A DNA stretch of 17,584 nt from Clostridiales bacterium (GTDB lineage Bacteria; Bacillota; Clostridia; Oscillospirales; Oscillospiraceae), in contig JAJPXR010000222.1 in assembly GCA_021205375.1 (NCBI GenBank), positions 1-17,584 on the forward strand, in the 5' to 3' direction. This document shows, piece by piece, positions 7,701 through 14,465 of the stretch (positions are counted from its first letter, which is position 1; the number at the start of each line of letters is the position of its first letter). The position numbers were made by a program, and so were the translations under genes. The notes beneath the pieces were generated by a model, which worked only from the letters and a program-made list of their open reading frames with translations, searched no databases and was not told where the DNA came from.

Positions 7701-8992
7701 ACATGAAGGTGTCCCGGGCGGAGGAAAGCCGATTGGCCCTGGGCTGCACCAACGTCAAGCGCACCACCGGCCAGCATCCCGGCGGCATGGTGGTCATCCC
7801 CGGCGACAAGGAGATTTACGACTTCTGCCCGGTGCAGCACCCGGCGGACGACCCCCACTCCGACATCATCACCACCCATTTTGAATACCACTCCATGGAG
7901 TCCAACCTGCTCAAGCTGGACATGTTGGGCCACGATGACCCCACCATGATCCGAATGCTCCAGGACCTGACGGGCAAAGACCCCACCACCATTCCCCTGG
8001 ACGACAAGGACACCATGTCCATCTTCTGTTCCTCCAAGGTGCTGGGGTACGAGGACGACCCCATTCTGGGGCCCACCGGAAGCTGCGGCATCCCGGAGTT
8101 CGGCACTTCCTTCACCCGGCAAATGCTCATCGACACACAGCCCAAAAACTTCAACACCCTGCTGCGGCTGTCCGGCTTCTCCCACGGCACCGACGTGTGG
8201 CTGGGCAACGCCAAAGACCTCATCCTCAGCGGCACCGCCTCCGTCACCGACGCCATCGGCTGCCGGGACGACATCATGCTGTACCTGATTTCCATGGGCT
8301 GCGACGAGCTGCGGAGCTTCAAGTTCATGGAGGCCGTGCGAAAGGGCGTTATCCACAAGGGCAAGAGTTGGCCGGAGGGCATCGAAGAGGAAATGCGGGA
8401 GCACGGCATCCCGGAATGGTACATTGAGTCCTGCCGGAAAATCAAATACCTGTTCCCCAAGGCCCACGCGGTGGCCTATGTCATGATGGCCTTCCGTATC
8501 GCCTGGTTCAAGGTCCACGAGCCGCTGGCATTCTACGCCGCCTATTTCTCCATCCGGGCCAAGGCGGTGGACGCCACCTGTATGTGCCTGGGCATGGACA
8601 CCGTCATGGACAAGATGAAGGAGATCAAGGCCAAGGAAAACCCCACCGACGTGGAGGAAAAGATGTACACCACGTTGGAGATGTGTTACGAGTTTTACCT
8701 CCGGGGCTTCACCTTCGCCAAAATGGACCTGCTTCAGATGCAGGCCACCCGCTTCGGGGTGGACTGGGAGAAAAAGTCCCTCATGCCCCCCTTCACCTCC
8801 CTCCCCGGCCTGGGGGATGCGGCGGCGGAGGCCACCGTGGAGCAGATCAAGGCACGGAACGGCCAGCCCTTCATCTCCGTGGAGGAGGTGGCCAATTGCT
8901 GTACCAAGCTGTCCCAGACCCAACTGGAGCAGTTGAAATTCATGGGGGCCATGGACGGCCTGCCGGAGACCAGCCAAATCACCCTCTTTTAA
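4778..8992 (+). CDS. polC: DNA polymerase III alpha subunit, Gram-positive PolC type
   Basis: A 1404-residue replicative DNA polymerase with built-in proofreading (B. subtilis PolC is 1437). Order: N-terminal domain (1-78), acidic Pro/Glu-rich linker (about 79-140), OB fold (about 178-275), and a PHP domain starting HLHTR (295-299) that is split by an inserted DEDDh exonuclease (about 378-540). Exonuclease residues are D383 and E385 in DLETT, D468 in HNADFD, and H521/D526. PHP resumes to about 700. The polymerase core has a four-cysteine zinc site (C868, C871, C885, C894/C897 region) and the catalytic PDIDLNFSG with D923 and D925. The C-terminus ends QITLF (1400-1404), a beta-clamp-binding motif like the B. 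subtilis QLSLF end. The start follows AAAAGGAG. The NUDIX gene follows by 15 bases. Confidence 0.98.
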   Translation: MDSPKTVPLLGMFPRCQLNEALSKTAACCQVRHAVLHPAQRTVELEVSFSSVPEERAVAGLERAVCSAYSLNRVEVHQTVEPEESASAAPLVDVAPAETGVDEDIPLPEEAPPEPDFPTWAPEPMEDRPPVETDPFARTEALRAKKLQAVRMEAPARKNKKPRNRPVTGENGMIYGKRIRGHAIPMSDLDLNLGTVCVTGKIYTDNSRELKKRSAWVVSFNITDNTNSVTVSKFMENKEAEPVMKALKKGTYVTVEGKLSMSHYTGDMELSPYAIAPAEPPEERMDTAPEKRVELHLHTRFSTMDALTEVKDAVKRAIKWGHKAIAITDHGVAQAFPDACAAAGDKIKVIYGTEAYFVNDVDERVVVKGECSSGFDDEIVCFDLETTGLSIVKDRIIEIGAVVLKGDQILDKFDTFVDPGKPIPRKIVGLTGITDEMVAGAPSQEEALNQFLDWAGDRLLAAHNADFDMGFLAQGCQRIGRPFHNPSLDTLVLSQHLLPDLGKYTLDSVSGYLNLPEFNHHRACDDAAMVGYMLVPFWKMLRERGVKDVGGINECMTTLRSGRKRKQRLRHLIVLAKNQNGLRNLYKLISLAHLEHFQRRPVMPKSLINANREGLIIGSACEAGELFQAVENHRDWDELKRIASWYDFLEIQPLCNNAFLIEKGLAKDEEELREFNRTVVRLGKELNKPVCATGDVHFLDPEQEIFRHILLSANGYDSADEELPIYFKTTDEMLEEFAYLGTEDCKKVVVDDPNRIAKWCDKINPLPKGLFAPTLKDSAKELEYLVYNKAHQLYGDELPKIVQDRIDLELPGIIQRKYDVIYMSAQKLVQNSLEHGYLVGSRGSVGSSIVAFLSGITEVNSLPPHYRCPKCKHSDFDVDTKEYGCGADLPDKNCPVCGTPMVKDGFNIPFETFLGYGGTKVPDIDLNFSGEYQARAHKYTFELFGEGHVFKAGTVGTVAEKTAYGYVLKYLEQRNMKVSRAEESRLALGCTNVKRTTGQHPGGMVVIPGDKEIYDFCPVQHPADDPHSDIITTHFEYHSMESNLLKLDMLGHDDPTMIRMLQDLTGKDPTTIPLDDKDTMSIFCSSKVLGYEDDPILGPTGSCGIPEFGTSFTRQMLIDTQPKNFNTLLRLSGFSHGTDVWLGNAKDLILSGTASVTDAIGCRDDIMLYLISMGCDELRSFKFMEAVRKGVIHKGKSWPEGIEEEMREHGIPEWYIESCRKIKYLFPKAHAVAYVMMAFRIAWFKVHEPLAFYAAYFSIRAKAVDATCMCLGMDTVMDKMKEIKAKENPTDVEEKMYTTLEMCYEFYLRGFTFAKMDLLQMQATRFGVDWEKKSLMPPFTSLPGLGDAAAEATVEQIKARNGQPFISVEEVANCCTKLSQTQLEQLKFMGAMDGLPETSQITLF

Positions 8993-9007
8993 GGAGAGCG
9001 ACCCACA

Positions 9008-9640
9008 ATGAACGAGAATACAGAAAAAGTGCTGAACTGGGCCAGGGAATTGCAGGCTCTCTCCACGGCAGGGCTGTTTTACACAAAAAACGACTTCGAC
9101 CGGGAGCGCTTCCAGCACATCTTAGACATCGCGGCGGAGATGACCGACCAGGTCTCTGACGAACCGCTGGAAGAAATTCAAAATTTGTTCCAGCACGAGT
9201 ACATCTACCAGACCCCCAAGATCGACAGCCGCTCCATCCTCTTTGACGAGGCGGACCGGGTGCTGCTGGTGCAGGAGCTGGACGGCACCTGGGCGCCGCC
9301 GGGGGGTTGGTGCGAGTACGACCTGCACCCCGCCGCCAATGCGGTGAAGGAGTGCCGGGAGGAGGCCGGGCTGGAGGTGGAACCCTACCGGCTGGTGGCC
9401 GTCCACGACCAGCGGCTCCACAACGAGCCTTATGAGTTTTACACTGTCATTCGGATGCTCTACCTGTGCCGTTTGAAGGGTGGGGCGTTTCATGAGAACA
9501 TTGAGACGCTGAATAGCGGCTGGTTTTCTCTGGACGCGCTGCCGGAACTGAACTGCTACAAGGTCTCCCCCGACCAGCTACGGCTGTGCCTGGAGGCCAA
9601 CCATGCGGAAACGTGGGAAACCCGGTTTGACCGCCCCTAA
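9008..9640 (+). CDS. NUDIX hydrolase with N-terminal Nudix_N_2-like domain
   Basis: A 210-residue predicted nucleoside-diphosphate-X hydrolase, perhaps of ADP-ribose type. Residues 7-65 (LNWARELQALSTAGLFY..FDRERFQHI..AAEM) resemble the N-terminal domain of the PF12535 group. The NUDIX box is at 100-122, reading GWCEYDL then KECREEAGL. It departs from GX5EX7REUXEEXGU: the first Glu is Leu106 and the Arg is Lys114. E115, E118 and E119 are kept. I recall related clostridial proteins lacking the first Glu, so it may be a subgroup feature. The ribosome binding site AAGGAG overlaps the polC stop codon, so it is probably co-transcribed with polC. Its stop codon is part of the target duplication of a mobile element. 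The substrate is not predictable. Confidence 0.88.
   Translation: MNENTEKVLNWARELQALSTAGLFYTKNDFDRERFQHILDIAAEMTDQVSDEPLEEIQNLFQHEYIYQTPKIDSRSILFDEADRVLLVQELDGTWAPPGGWCEYDLHPAANAVKECREEAGLEVEPYRLVAVHDQRLHNEPYEFYTVIRMLYLCRLKGGAFHENIETLNSGWFSLDALPELNCYKVSPDQLRLCLEANHAETWETRFDRP
9637..9640 (+). other. Target-site duplication overlapping the NUDIX stop codon
   Basis: CTAA here is repeated at 9911-9914. Its last three bases are the TAA stop codon of the NUDIX hydrolase, so insertion left the reading frame intact. Removing the element and one copy would join CCGCCCCTAA to AAAAATCAGC. Confidence 0.75.
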
Positions 9641-9910
9641 GGAACCTCTGATTTAATAACTCTCGGCATCGTCACCGCAGACTCCACATTCTTCGCTTCC
9701 GGCTAAAGCCGAAAGCTCATCCGTTTCGTTGCGGTTCCTCTCCCCACGGTCACCACTTCGTTAGGTGACCGCAGGGACCCCGATTGGCAGATTTCGCGCA
9801 ACTCTTCGTTGCAGAATCTTGAAATCCACAAAGGATTCCCGCGATTCTGCGCCTCGATTTACACAAAATCTGCTCACCCAGCCATCCAAGGCCATTTAAT
9901 CAGAGATTCC
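9641..9910. mobile_element. 270-bp MITE with terminal inverted repeats and CTAA target duplication
   Basis: The left end GGAACCTCTGATTTAAT (9641-9657) and the reverse complement of the right end (9894-9910), GGAATCTCTGATTAAAT, agree at 15 of 17 positions. CTAA flanks both ends (9637-9640 and 9911-9914), a 4-bp duplication that fits the YTAR target known for the IS5 group. There is no transposase. Inside are nested perfect stems: CGGTCACC/GGTGACCG (9747-9771), GCAGATTT/AAATCTGC (9787-9794 with 9866-9873), GCAGAATC/GATTCTGC (9811-9818 with 9843-9850) and GCAAC/GTTGC (9798-9812). The whole element can fold back on itself. Assignment to an IS5-type parent is inference. Confidence 0.85.
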
Positions 9911-9935
9911 CTAAAAAAATCAGCTATTTTCCCAG

Positions 9936-9964
9936 TTGACAGAGCGGTTGAACTATGGTAGTGT
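9936..9964 (+). promoter_or_regulatory. Candidate promoter of the histidine operon
   Basis: A perfect -35 TTGACA (9936-9941) is followed by a 17-base spacer and a -10-like TAGTGT (9959-9964), with the extended TG at 9956-9957. It begins 26 bases past the right end of the MITE and leaves a leader of about 60 bases before hisZ. The -10 hexamer is weak (three of six positions), so the exact start is uncertain. Confidence 0.55.
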
Positions 9965-9989
9965 ATTAGCGCGTTAAAGTAAAAAATCA

Positions 9990-10012
9990 GGGGAGGGCTG
10001 TTGCCCTGCCCC
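9990..10012 (+). promoter_or_regulatory. Leader hairpin before hisZ
   Basis: GGGGAGGGC (9990-9998) pairs with GCCCTGCCCC (10003-10012) around a TGTT loop, with a small internal bulge. It lies between the candidate promoter and the hisZ ribosome binding site (AGGAG, 10016-10020). No T-box features, histidine-rich leader peptide or T-run is present. It may stabilise the mRNA or affect initiation; no specific regulator can be inferred. Confidence 0.4.
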
Positions 10013-10028
10013 ACCAGGAGTTAATTTT

Positions 10029-11201
10029 ATGAAATACATCCCAAACACCCCGGAGGGGACCCGTGACCGGCTCTTTGGCGAGTGCCGGGAGCGCCGCCTG
10101 GTGCAGGCCGCGCTGACCGACCTGTTCCGTCAGCGGGGCTACACGGAGATCATCACCCCCGACGTGGAATATTACGATGTCTTTGCCCTGGCGGGCAGCA
10201 GCATCCCCCAGGAGGCCATGCTGAAGGTCATCGACAAGAGCGGGAAGATTTGCGTCCTCCGGCCCGACGGCACCACCCCCATCGCACGGGTGGCGGCCAC
10301 CAAGCTGAAAGACATCATCCTGCCCCGCCGGTTTTACTACAGCCAGTGCGTCTACCGCTCCAGCAGCGGCAACAAAGGCGAAAACGGCGAAATTCCCCAG
10401 TGCGGGGTGGAGCTGATCGGGGCCTCCGGCAAAAAAGCCGACCTGGAGATGATCGCCGCCGCCGTGGACGCCATCCGCGCCTGCGGCGTGACGCAGTTCC
10501 ACGTGGAAATCGGTCACGCGGGGATTTTCTCCTCCTTCATGGAGGGAATGGACCTGGCGGAGGACGACATGGAGACCGTCCGCGCCCTCATCGAGGGCAA
10601 AAACTTCGCCGCCCTGGGGGACTACCTGGAGGCCCACGCCGACCAGCCCGGCTGCGCCGCGGTGAAGCGGCTGGCCTACCTCTTCGGCGGGCCGGAGGTG
10701 CTGGACGAGGCGGAGGAGCTGCTGGGCCGGGAGGACGAGTCCATCGAGTACCTCCGGGCGCTGTACCGCATTTTGCAGGCGGCGGGCTACGGCGACGCCA
10801 TCCGCTTCGACCTGGGCATGGTCCACCGCATCGACTACTACACCGGCGTCATCTTCCGGGGCTACGTGGAGGGGGCAGGCACCGCCGTCCTCTCCGGCGG
10901 ACGGTATGATAAGCTGTGCGCCTCCTTTGGACGCCCGGCCCAGGCCATCGGCTTCGCCGTGGACGTGGACGCGGTGGCGGCCTGTCTGCCAAGGGTGGAG
11001 CTGCCCCAGGTGCAGACCGTCATTCACTACGAGCCGTCCATGCTGGCCCGCGCCCTGGAAATCGTGGACGCGCTGCCCCAGGGCAGCAGCGAGCTGTCCC
11101 CCTGCTCCCGGCTGGAGGGGACGCTGAACCTGGCGCGGGAGAAAAATATCCGCACCGTCCTCGTGGTGGACGAAAACGGAGAGAGAGAGGTGGAGGTATG
11201 A
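10029..11201 (+). CDS. hisZ: ATP phosphoribosyltransferase regulatory subunit HisZ
   Basis: A 390-residue histidyl-tRNA-synthetase-like protein (B. subtilis HisZ is 391) that forms a complex with short HisG and is needed for its activity and histidine feedback. The class II catalytic-core remnants are motif 2 LRPDGTTPIAR (77-87), QCGVELIG (124-131), DLGMVHRIDYYTG (261-273) and motif 3 LSGGRYDKL then AIGFAVDVD (288-314). The last 70 residues do not look like a HisRS anticodon domain. The short HisG directly downstream decides in favour of HisZ over HisRS. The start follows AGGAG by 8 bases. It overlaps hisG by ATGA, which favours coupled translation and balanced subunits. Confidence 0.94.
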   Translation: MKYIPNTPEGTRDRLFGECRERRLVQAALTDLFRQRGYTEIITPDVEYYDVFALAGSSIPQEAMLKVIDKSGKICVLRPDGTTPIARVAATKLKDIILPRRFYYSQCVYRSSSGNKGENGEIPQCGVELIGASGKKADLEMIAAAVDAIRACGVTQFHVEIGHAGIFSSFMEGMDLAEDDMETVRALIEGKNFAALGDYLEAHADQPGCAAVKRLAYLFGGPEVLDEAEELLGREDESIEYLRALYRILQAAGYGDAIRFDLGMVHRIDYYTGVIFRGYVEGAGTAVLSGGRYDKLCASFGRPAQAIGFAVDVDAVAACLPRVELPQVQTVIHYEPSMLARALEIVDALPQGSSELSPCSRLEGTLNLAREKNIRTVLVVDENGEREVEV

Positions 11202-11836
11202 GCCGGCTGCGCATCGCCCTGACCAAGGGCCGTTTGCAGGACAAGTCCGTGGCCCTGTTCGAGCGGGCGGGAATGGACTGTTCCCCCATCAAGGACCCCG
11301 GACGGAGACTGATCCACTCCATCCCCAACTACCCGTTGGACGCGGTGTTGTCCAAGGCCCCGGACGTCATCACCTACGTGGAGCACGGGGCCTGCGACCT
11401 GGGCATCGTGGGCAAGGACACCATCATGGAGAAGGGCGGTTCCTTCTACGAGGTGTTGGACCTGGGCTTTGGCAAGTGCCGCTTCGCCCTGGCGGTGCGG
11501 GAGGGGACCGACTTCTACGGCACCTACAAGTACCGGGTCATCGCCTCCAAGTACCCCAACGTGACGCGGGCCTTCTTCGCCGCCAAGGGCATGGATGTAG
11601 ACGTTATCAAAATCGAGGGCAGCGTAGAGCTGGCCCCCATCCTGGGGCTGGCGGACGGCATTGTGGACATTGTGGAGACCGGCGCCACCCTCAAGGCCAA
11701 CGGCCTGGTCCCCATCGAGACGGTGGCCCCCATCTCCGCCCGGCTCATCGTCAACACCGCCAGCATGAAGCTGTACAAAAATGAAATTCTGGATTTTATC
11801 TCCAAATGCGAGCAGGAATTGGGGGACAGCAAATGA
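11198..11836 (+). CDS. hisG: ATP phosphoribosyltransferase catalytic subunit, short form
   Basis: A 212-residue enzyme catalysing the first step of histidine synthesis, ATP plus PRPP to phosphoribosyl-ATP. It is the short HisG form, which lacks the C-terminal regulatory domain of the long form and therefore needs HisZ. TKGRL (9-13), DLGIVGKD (67-74) and the PRPP loop region ending TGATLK (161-166) are clear. The start is ATG 11198, overlapping the hisZ stop as ATGA. GGAGGT lies directly against the ATG, too close to act alone, so the upstream AGAGG at 11186-11190 or translational coupling is more likely. An in-frame ATG further upstream would add about 94 residues inside hisZ and does not match the family. 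Confidence 0.96.
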   Translation: MSRLRIALTKGRLQDKSVALFERAGMDCSPIKDPGRRLIHSIPNYPLDAVLSKAPDVITYVEHGACDLGIVGKDTIMEKGGSFYEVLDLGFGKCRFALAVREGTDFYGTYKYRVIASKYPNVTRAFFAAKGMDVDVIKIEGSVELAPILGLADGIVDIVETGATLKANGLVPIETVAPISARLIVNTASMKLYKNEILDFISKCEQELGDSK

Positions 11837-13110
11837 TTCAAATTGTAAAGGCCGACGGCGAGGCCGAGCTGCGGCTCATTGACAACCTCCGCACCCGCGC
11901 GGCTCAGGCCAACGAGAGCATCACCAAGTCTGCGGCGGAAATCATGGCCGCGGTGGAACAGCGGGGTTACGACGCCGTCCGGGAGTATTCGCTGAAATTC
12001 GACAAGGCGGAGCCGAAGGAGTTCACCGCCGAGGAATTGCAGGCGGCCTACGACGCCTGCGACCCGGCGCTCATCCAGACCATGGAACACGCTGCCGCCA
12101 ATATCCGGGATTATAATGAACACCTGCTGGCGAAATCCGCCGAGTGGGTCAGCCCAGACGGGGGCAAGGTGGGCCGCGTGGTCCGGGGTCTGACCCGGGT
12201 GGGCATCTACGTCCCCGGCGGGACCGCCGCTTACCCCTCCTCGGTGCTGATGAACGCCGTCCCCGCACGGGTGGCCGGGGTGGAAGAACTCATCATGGTC
12301 ACGCCTCCCACTGAAAACCTGAATCAGGCGGTGTTGGCGGCTTCCAAAATCGCCGGGGTGGACCGGGTCATCGGCGTAGGCGGCGTCCAGGCGGTAGCCG
12401 CCCTGACCTACGGGGCCGGGTTCATCCCCAAGGTGGACAAGCTGGTGGGGCCGGGCAACGCCTACGTCGCTGCCGCCAAGCGCATGGCCTACGGCACGTT
12501 GGACATCGACATGGTGGCCGGTCCCAGCGAGGTGCTGGTCATCGCCGATGAGACTGCCGACCCCAAATATGTGGCCGCCGACCTGATGAGCCAGGCGGAA
12601 CACGACAAAATGGCCTCCGCCATGCTGCTGACCACCAGCGAGGAGCTGGCCCAGGCGGTGGACAAAGAAATCATCCGCCAGTCCGCCGCCCTCAGCCGCA
12701 AGGACATCATTGAGGCTTCCCTCCGGGACTTCGGCGCGGTCATCGTCTGCGACACCCTGGACCGGGCGGTGGAGCTGGCCAATCTGGAGGCCCCGGAGCA
12801 TCTGGAGATTTGCACCGCCGACCCCCGCGCCCTGCTCCCCGGCATCAAAAACGCCGGAGCGGTGTTTTTGGGCAGCTACGCCCCGGAACCCCTGGGAGAT
12901 TACCTGGCGGGGCCGGACCACGTGCTGCCCACCAGCGGGACGGCCCGGTTTTTTTCGCCGCTGTCGGTGGACAGCTTCTTAAAGACCATGAGCGTGCTGG
13001 AATTTGACCGGCCCTCCCTGGAAGCCGTCCACCGGGAGGTGGAGTGTTTCGCCCAGGCGGAGCATCTCACCGCCCACGCCAACTCCATTCACGTGCGGTT
13101 TGAGGAGTGA
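11833..13110 (+). CDS. hisD: Histidinol dehydrogenase
   Basis: A 425-residue zinc enzyme that oxidises histidinol to histidine in the last two steps, using two NAD. Zinc ligands inferred by spacing to the E. coli enzyme are Q254 and H257 (SQAEHD), D356 (LGDY) and H415 (LTAH). Catalytic E322 and H323 lie in EAPEHLEI. YVPGGTAAYPSSVLM (126-140) and VGPGNAYV (205-212) are typical. The start is ATG 11833, overlapping the hisG stop by ATGA; an ATG 27 bases upstream would add nine residues inside hisG without need. GGGGGA lies about 8 bases upstream. hisH follows after only 6 bases, at the position where many Firmicutes operons carry hisB. Confidence 0.97.
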   Translation: MIQIVKADGEAELRLIDNLRTRAAQANESITKSAAEIMAAVEQRGYDAVREYSLKFDKAEPKEFTAEELQAAYDACDPALIQTMEHAAANIRDYNEHLLAKSAEWVSPDGGKVGRVVRGLTRVGIYVPGGTAAYPSSVLMNAVPARVAGVEELIMVTPPTENLNQAVLAASKIAGVDRVIGVGGVQAVAALTYGAGFIPKVDKLVGPGNAYVAAAKRMAYGTLDIDMVAGPSEVLVIADETADPKYVAADLMSQAEHDKMASAMLLTTSEELAQAVDKEIIRQSAALSRKDIIEASLRDFGAVIVCDTLDRAVELANLEAPEHLEICTADPRALLPGIKNAGAVFLGSYAPEPLGDYLAGPDHVLPTSGTARFFSPLSVDSFLKTMSVLEFDRPSLEAVHREVECFAQAEHLTAHANSIHVRFEE

Positions 13111-13116
13111 GACAGA

Positions 13117-13725
13117 ATGGGATATATCGCTGTGGTTGACTACGACGTGGGCAACCTGATGAGTGTAAACAACGGCATGAAGTACCTGGGCTTTTCCACA
13201 AAAGTCACGGCGGACCCCAAGGAGCTGGAGCTGGCGGACGCCATCATCCTGCCCGGCGTGGGGGCCTTCCCCGACGCGGCGGCTAAGCTGGAGCAGCGGG
13301 GCATGATGGCGGAAATTCGCCGCCAGAGCACGAAAAAGCCGGTTTTGGGTATCTGCCTGGGAATGCAGCTCCTGTTCGAGACGGGGTACGAGATTCGGGA
13401 GGCCCAGGGCCTGGGCCTCATCCCTGGCACGGTGGAGTACATCCAAACCCAATATAAGCTGCCTCACATCGGCTGGAACAGCCTGCAATTCCACACCCCC
13501 TCCCCCCTGTTCGACGGGGTGGAGGAGGGCAGCTATGTGTACTTCGTTCACTCCTTCCGGGGGATGCCCACCCAGCCGGAGGACATCATTGCCACCACCG
13601 ACTACGGCACGGAGATCACCGCCGCCGTCCAGCGGGGCAACGTCTTTGGCACCCAGTTCCACCCGGAGAAGTCCGGGGACATTGGGCTGCAAATGCTGCG
13701 GAACTTTGGAGGGCTGAACCGATGA
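13117..13725 (+). CDS. hisH: Imidazole glycerol phosphate synthase, glutaminase subunit HisH
   Basis: A 202-residue class I glutamine amidotransferase that releases ammonia from glutamine and passes it to HisF. The catalytic triad is C80 in GICLGMQ, H182 and E184 in FHPEKSG. The oxyanion-loop region PGVGAF is at 46-51. Length is usual. GAGGAG across the hisD stop serves as the ribosome binding site. It overlaps hisA by ATGA. HisF, its obligate partner, is two genes downstream. Confidence 0.96.
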   Translation: MGYIAVVDYDVGNLMSVNNGMKYLGFSTKVTADPKELELADAIILPGVGAFPDAAAKLEQRGMMAEIRRQSTKKPVLGICLGMQLLFETGYEIREAQGLGLIPGTVEYIQTQYKLPHIGWNSLQFHTPSPLFDGVEEGSYVYFVHSFRGMPTQPEDIIATTDYGTEITAAVQRGNVFGTQFHPEKSGDIGLQMLRNFGGLNR

Positions 13726-14450
13726 TCATTGAACCGGCAATCGACTTGAAGGACGGGCGGGTGGTCCGCCTCAAAAAAGGAGAATTTGACACCGTCCATC
13801 AGGTGGCGAACGACCCTCTGGTCGTGGCGCGGGAGTTCGCCGCCGCAGGCGCGAAAGTCATTCACATGGTAGATTTGGACGGCGCCCGGCAGGGCGTTCG
13901 GGTCAATGGCGACATCGTCCGCCGGGTGGCCCAGGAGAGCGGTTTGCAGGTGGAGATGGGCGGTGGCATCCGCACCATGGCCGACCTGGAGGCGGTGGAC
14001 GCCATGGGCGTGTGGCGTATGGTCATCGGCTCCGCCGCCGTGGAACACCCGGAATTTGTCAAAGAGGCCGTGGAGCGCTACGGCGAGCGCATCGCCGTGG
14101 GCGTGGACGCCAAGGACGGCGAGGTGAAAACCGCCGGTTGGGAGAAGGGCAGCGGCCTCCACTATCTGGACTTCGCTCGAACCATGGAAGAATTAGGCGT
14201 GAAAACGCTGGTGTTCACCGACATCGACACCGACGGGATGCTCTCTGGCCCCAGTTTTGACAGCCTGCAAAAGCTCCAGTCCGCCGTCTCCTGCCAAATC
14301 GTAGCCTCCGGCGGCGTGCATGTGCTGGAGGACATCGTCAAACTGGAAGAAATGGGCCTCTACGGGGCCATCATCGGCAAAGCCTACTACGCCGGGACCA
14401 TCGACCTGGCGGCGGCGGTCCGGGTGGGCGGCAGCCAGGCCAACCCGTAA
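13722..14450 (+). CDS. hisA: ProFAR isomerase HisA
   Basis: A 242-residue TIM-barrel isomerase that converts ProFAR to PRFAR, the substrate of HisF. D8 in AIDLKDG and D129 in VGVDAKDG are the expected acid/base pair. The half-barrel repeats show as VDLDGA (50-55) with MGGGIR (79-84), and FTDIDTDGM (165-173) with ASGGV (195-199). It shares the stop/start ATGA with hisH. The close match to HisF over the barrel reflects their common origin; the HisA motifs and gene order separate the two. This protein lacks signs of the dual-function PriA of Actinobacteria. Confidence 0.95.
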   Translation: MIIEPAIDLKDGRVVRLKKGEFDTVHQVANDPLVVAREFAAAGAKVIHMVDLDGARQGVRVNGDIVRRVAQESGLQVEMGGGIRTMADLEAVDAMGVWRMVIGSAAVEHPEFVKEAVERYGERIAVGVDAKDGEVKTAGWEKGSGLHYLDFARTMEELGVKTLVFTDIDTDGMLSGPSFDSLQKLQSAVSCQIVASGGVHVLEDIVKLEEMGLYGAIIGKAYYAGTIDLAAAVRVGGSQANP

Positions 14451-14465
14451 GGAGGAGGGAACCCT

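Noticed and set aside
7109..9118. A 669-codon open frame on the minus strand opposite polC
   Set aside because: The product is rich in His, Gly, Val and Leu with no recognisable domain, lies fully opposite a certain gene, and follows from the codon bias of that gene.
9970..10028. A T-box riboswitch or histidine attenuator before hisZ
   Set aside because: The leader is only about 60 bases, without a T-box sequence, histidine codon run or terminator T-tract.
10916..11197. An N-terminal extension of hisG starting inside hisZ
   Set aside because: The extra residues are Arg/Gly/Pro-rich out-of-frame hisZ sequence; the HisG family starts at MSRLRIALTKGRL.
10029..11201. Histidyl-tRNA synthetase (hisS) as the identity of the first his gene
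   Set aside because: No HisRS-like anticodon domain, altered motif 2, and a short HisG directly downstream that needs HisZ.
11524..12921. A 465-codon minus-strand frame opposite hisG and hisD
   Set aside because: Same composition bias, no ribosome binding site, no family match, and opposite two certain genes.
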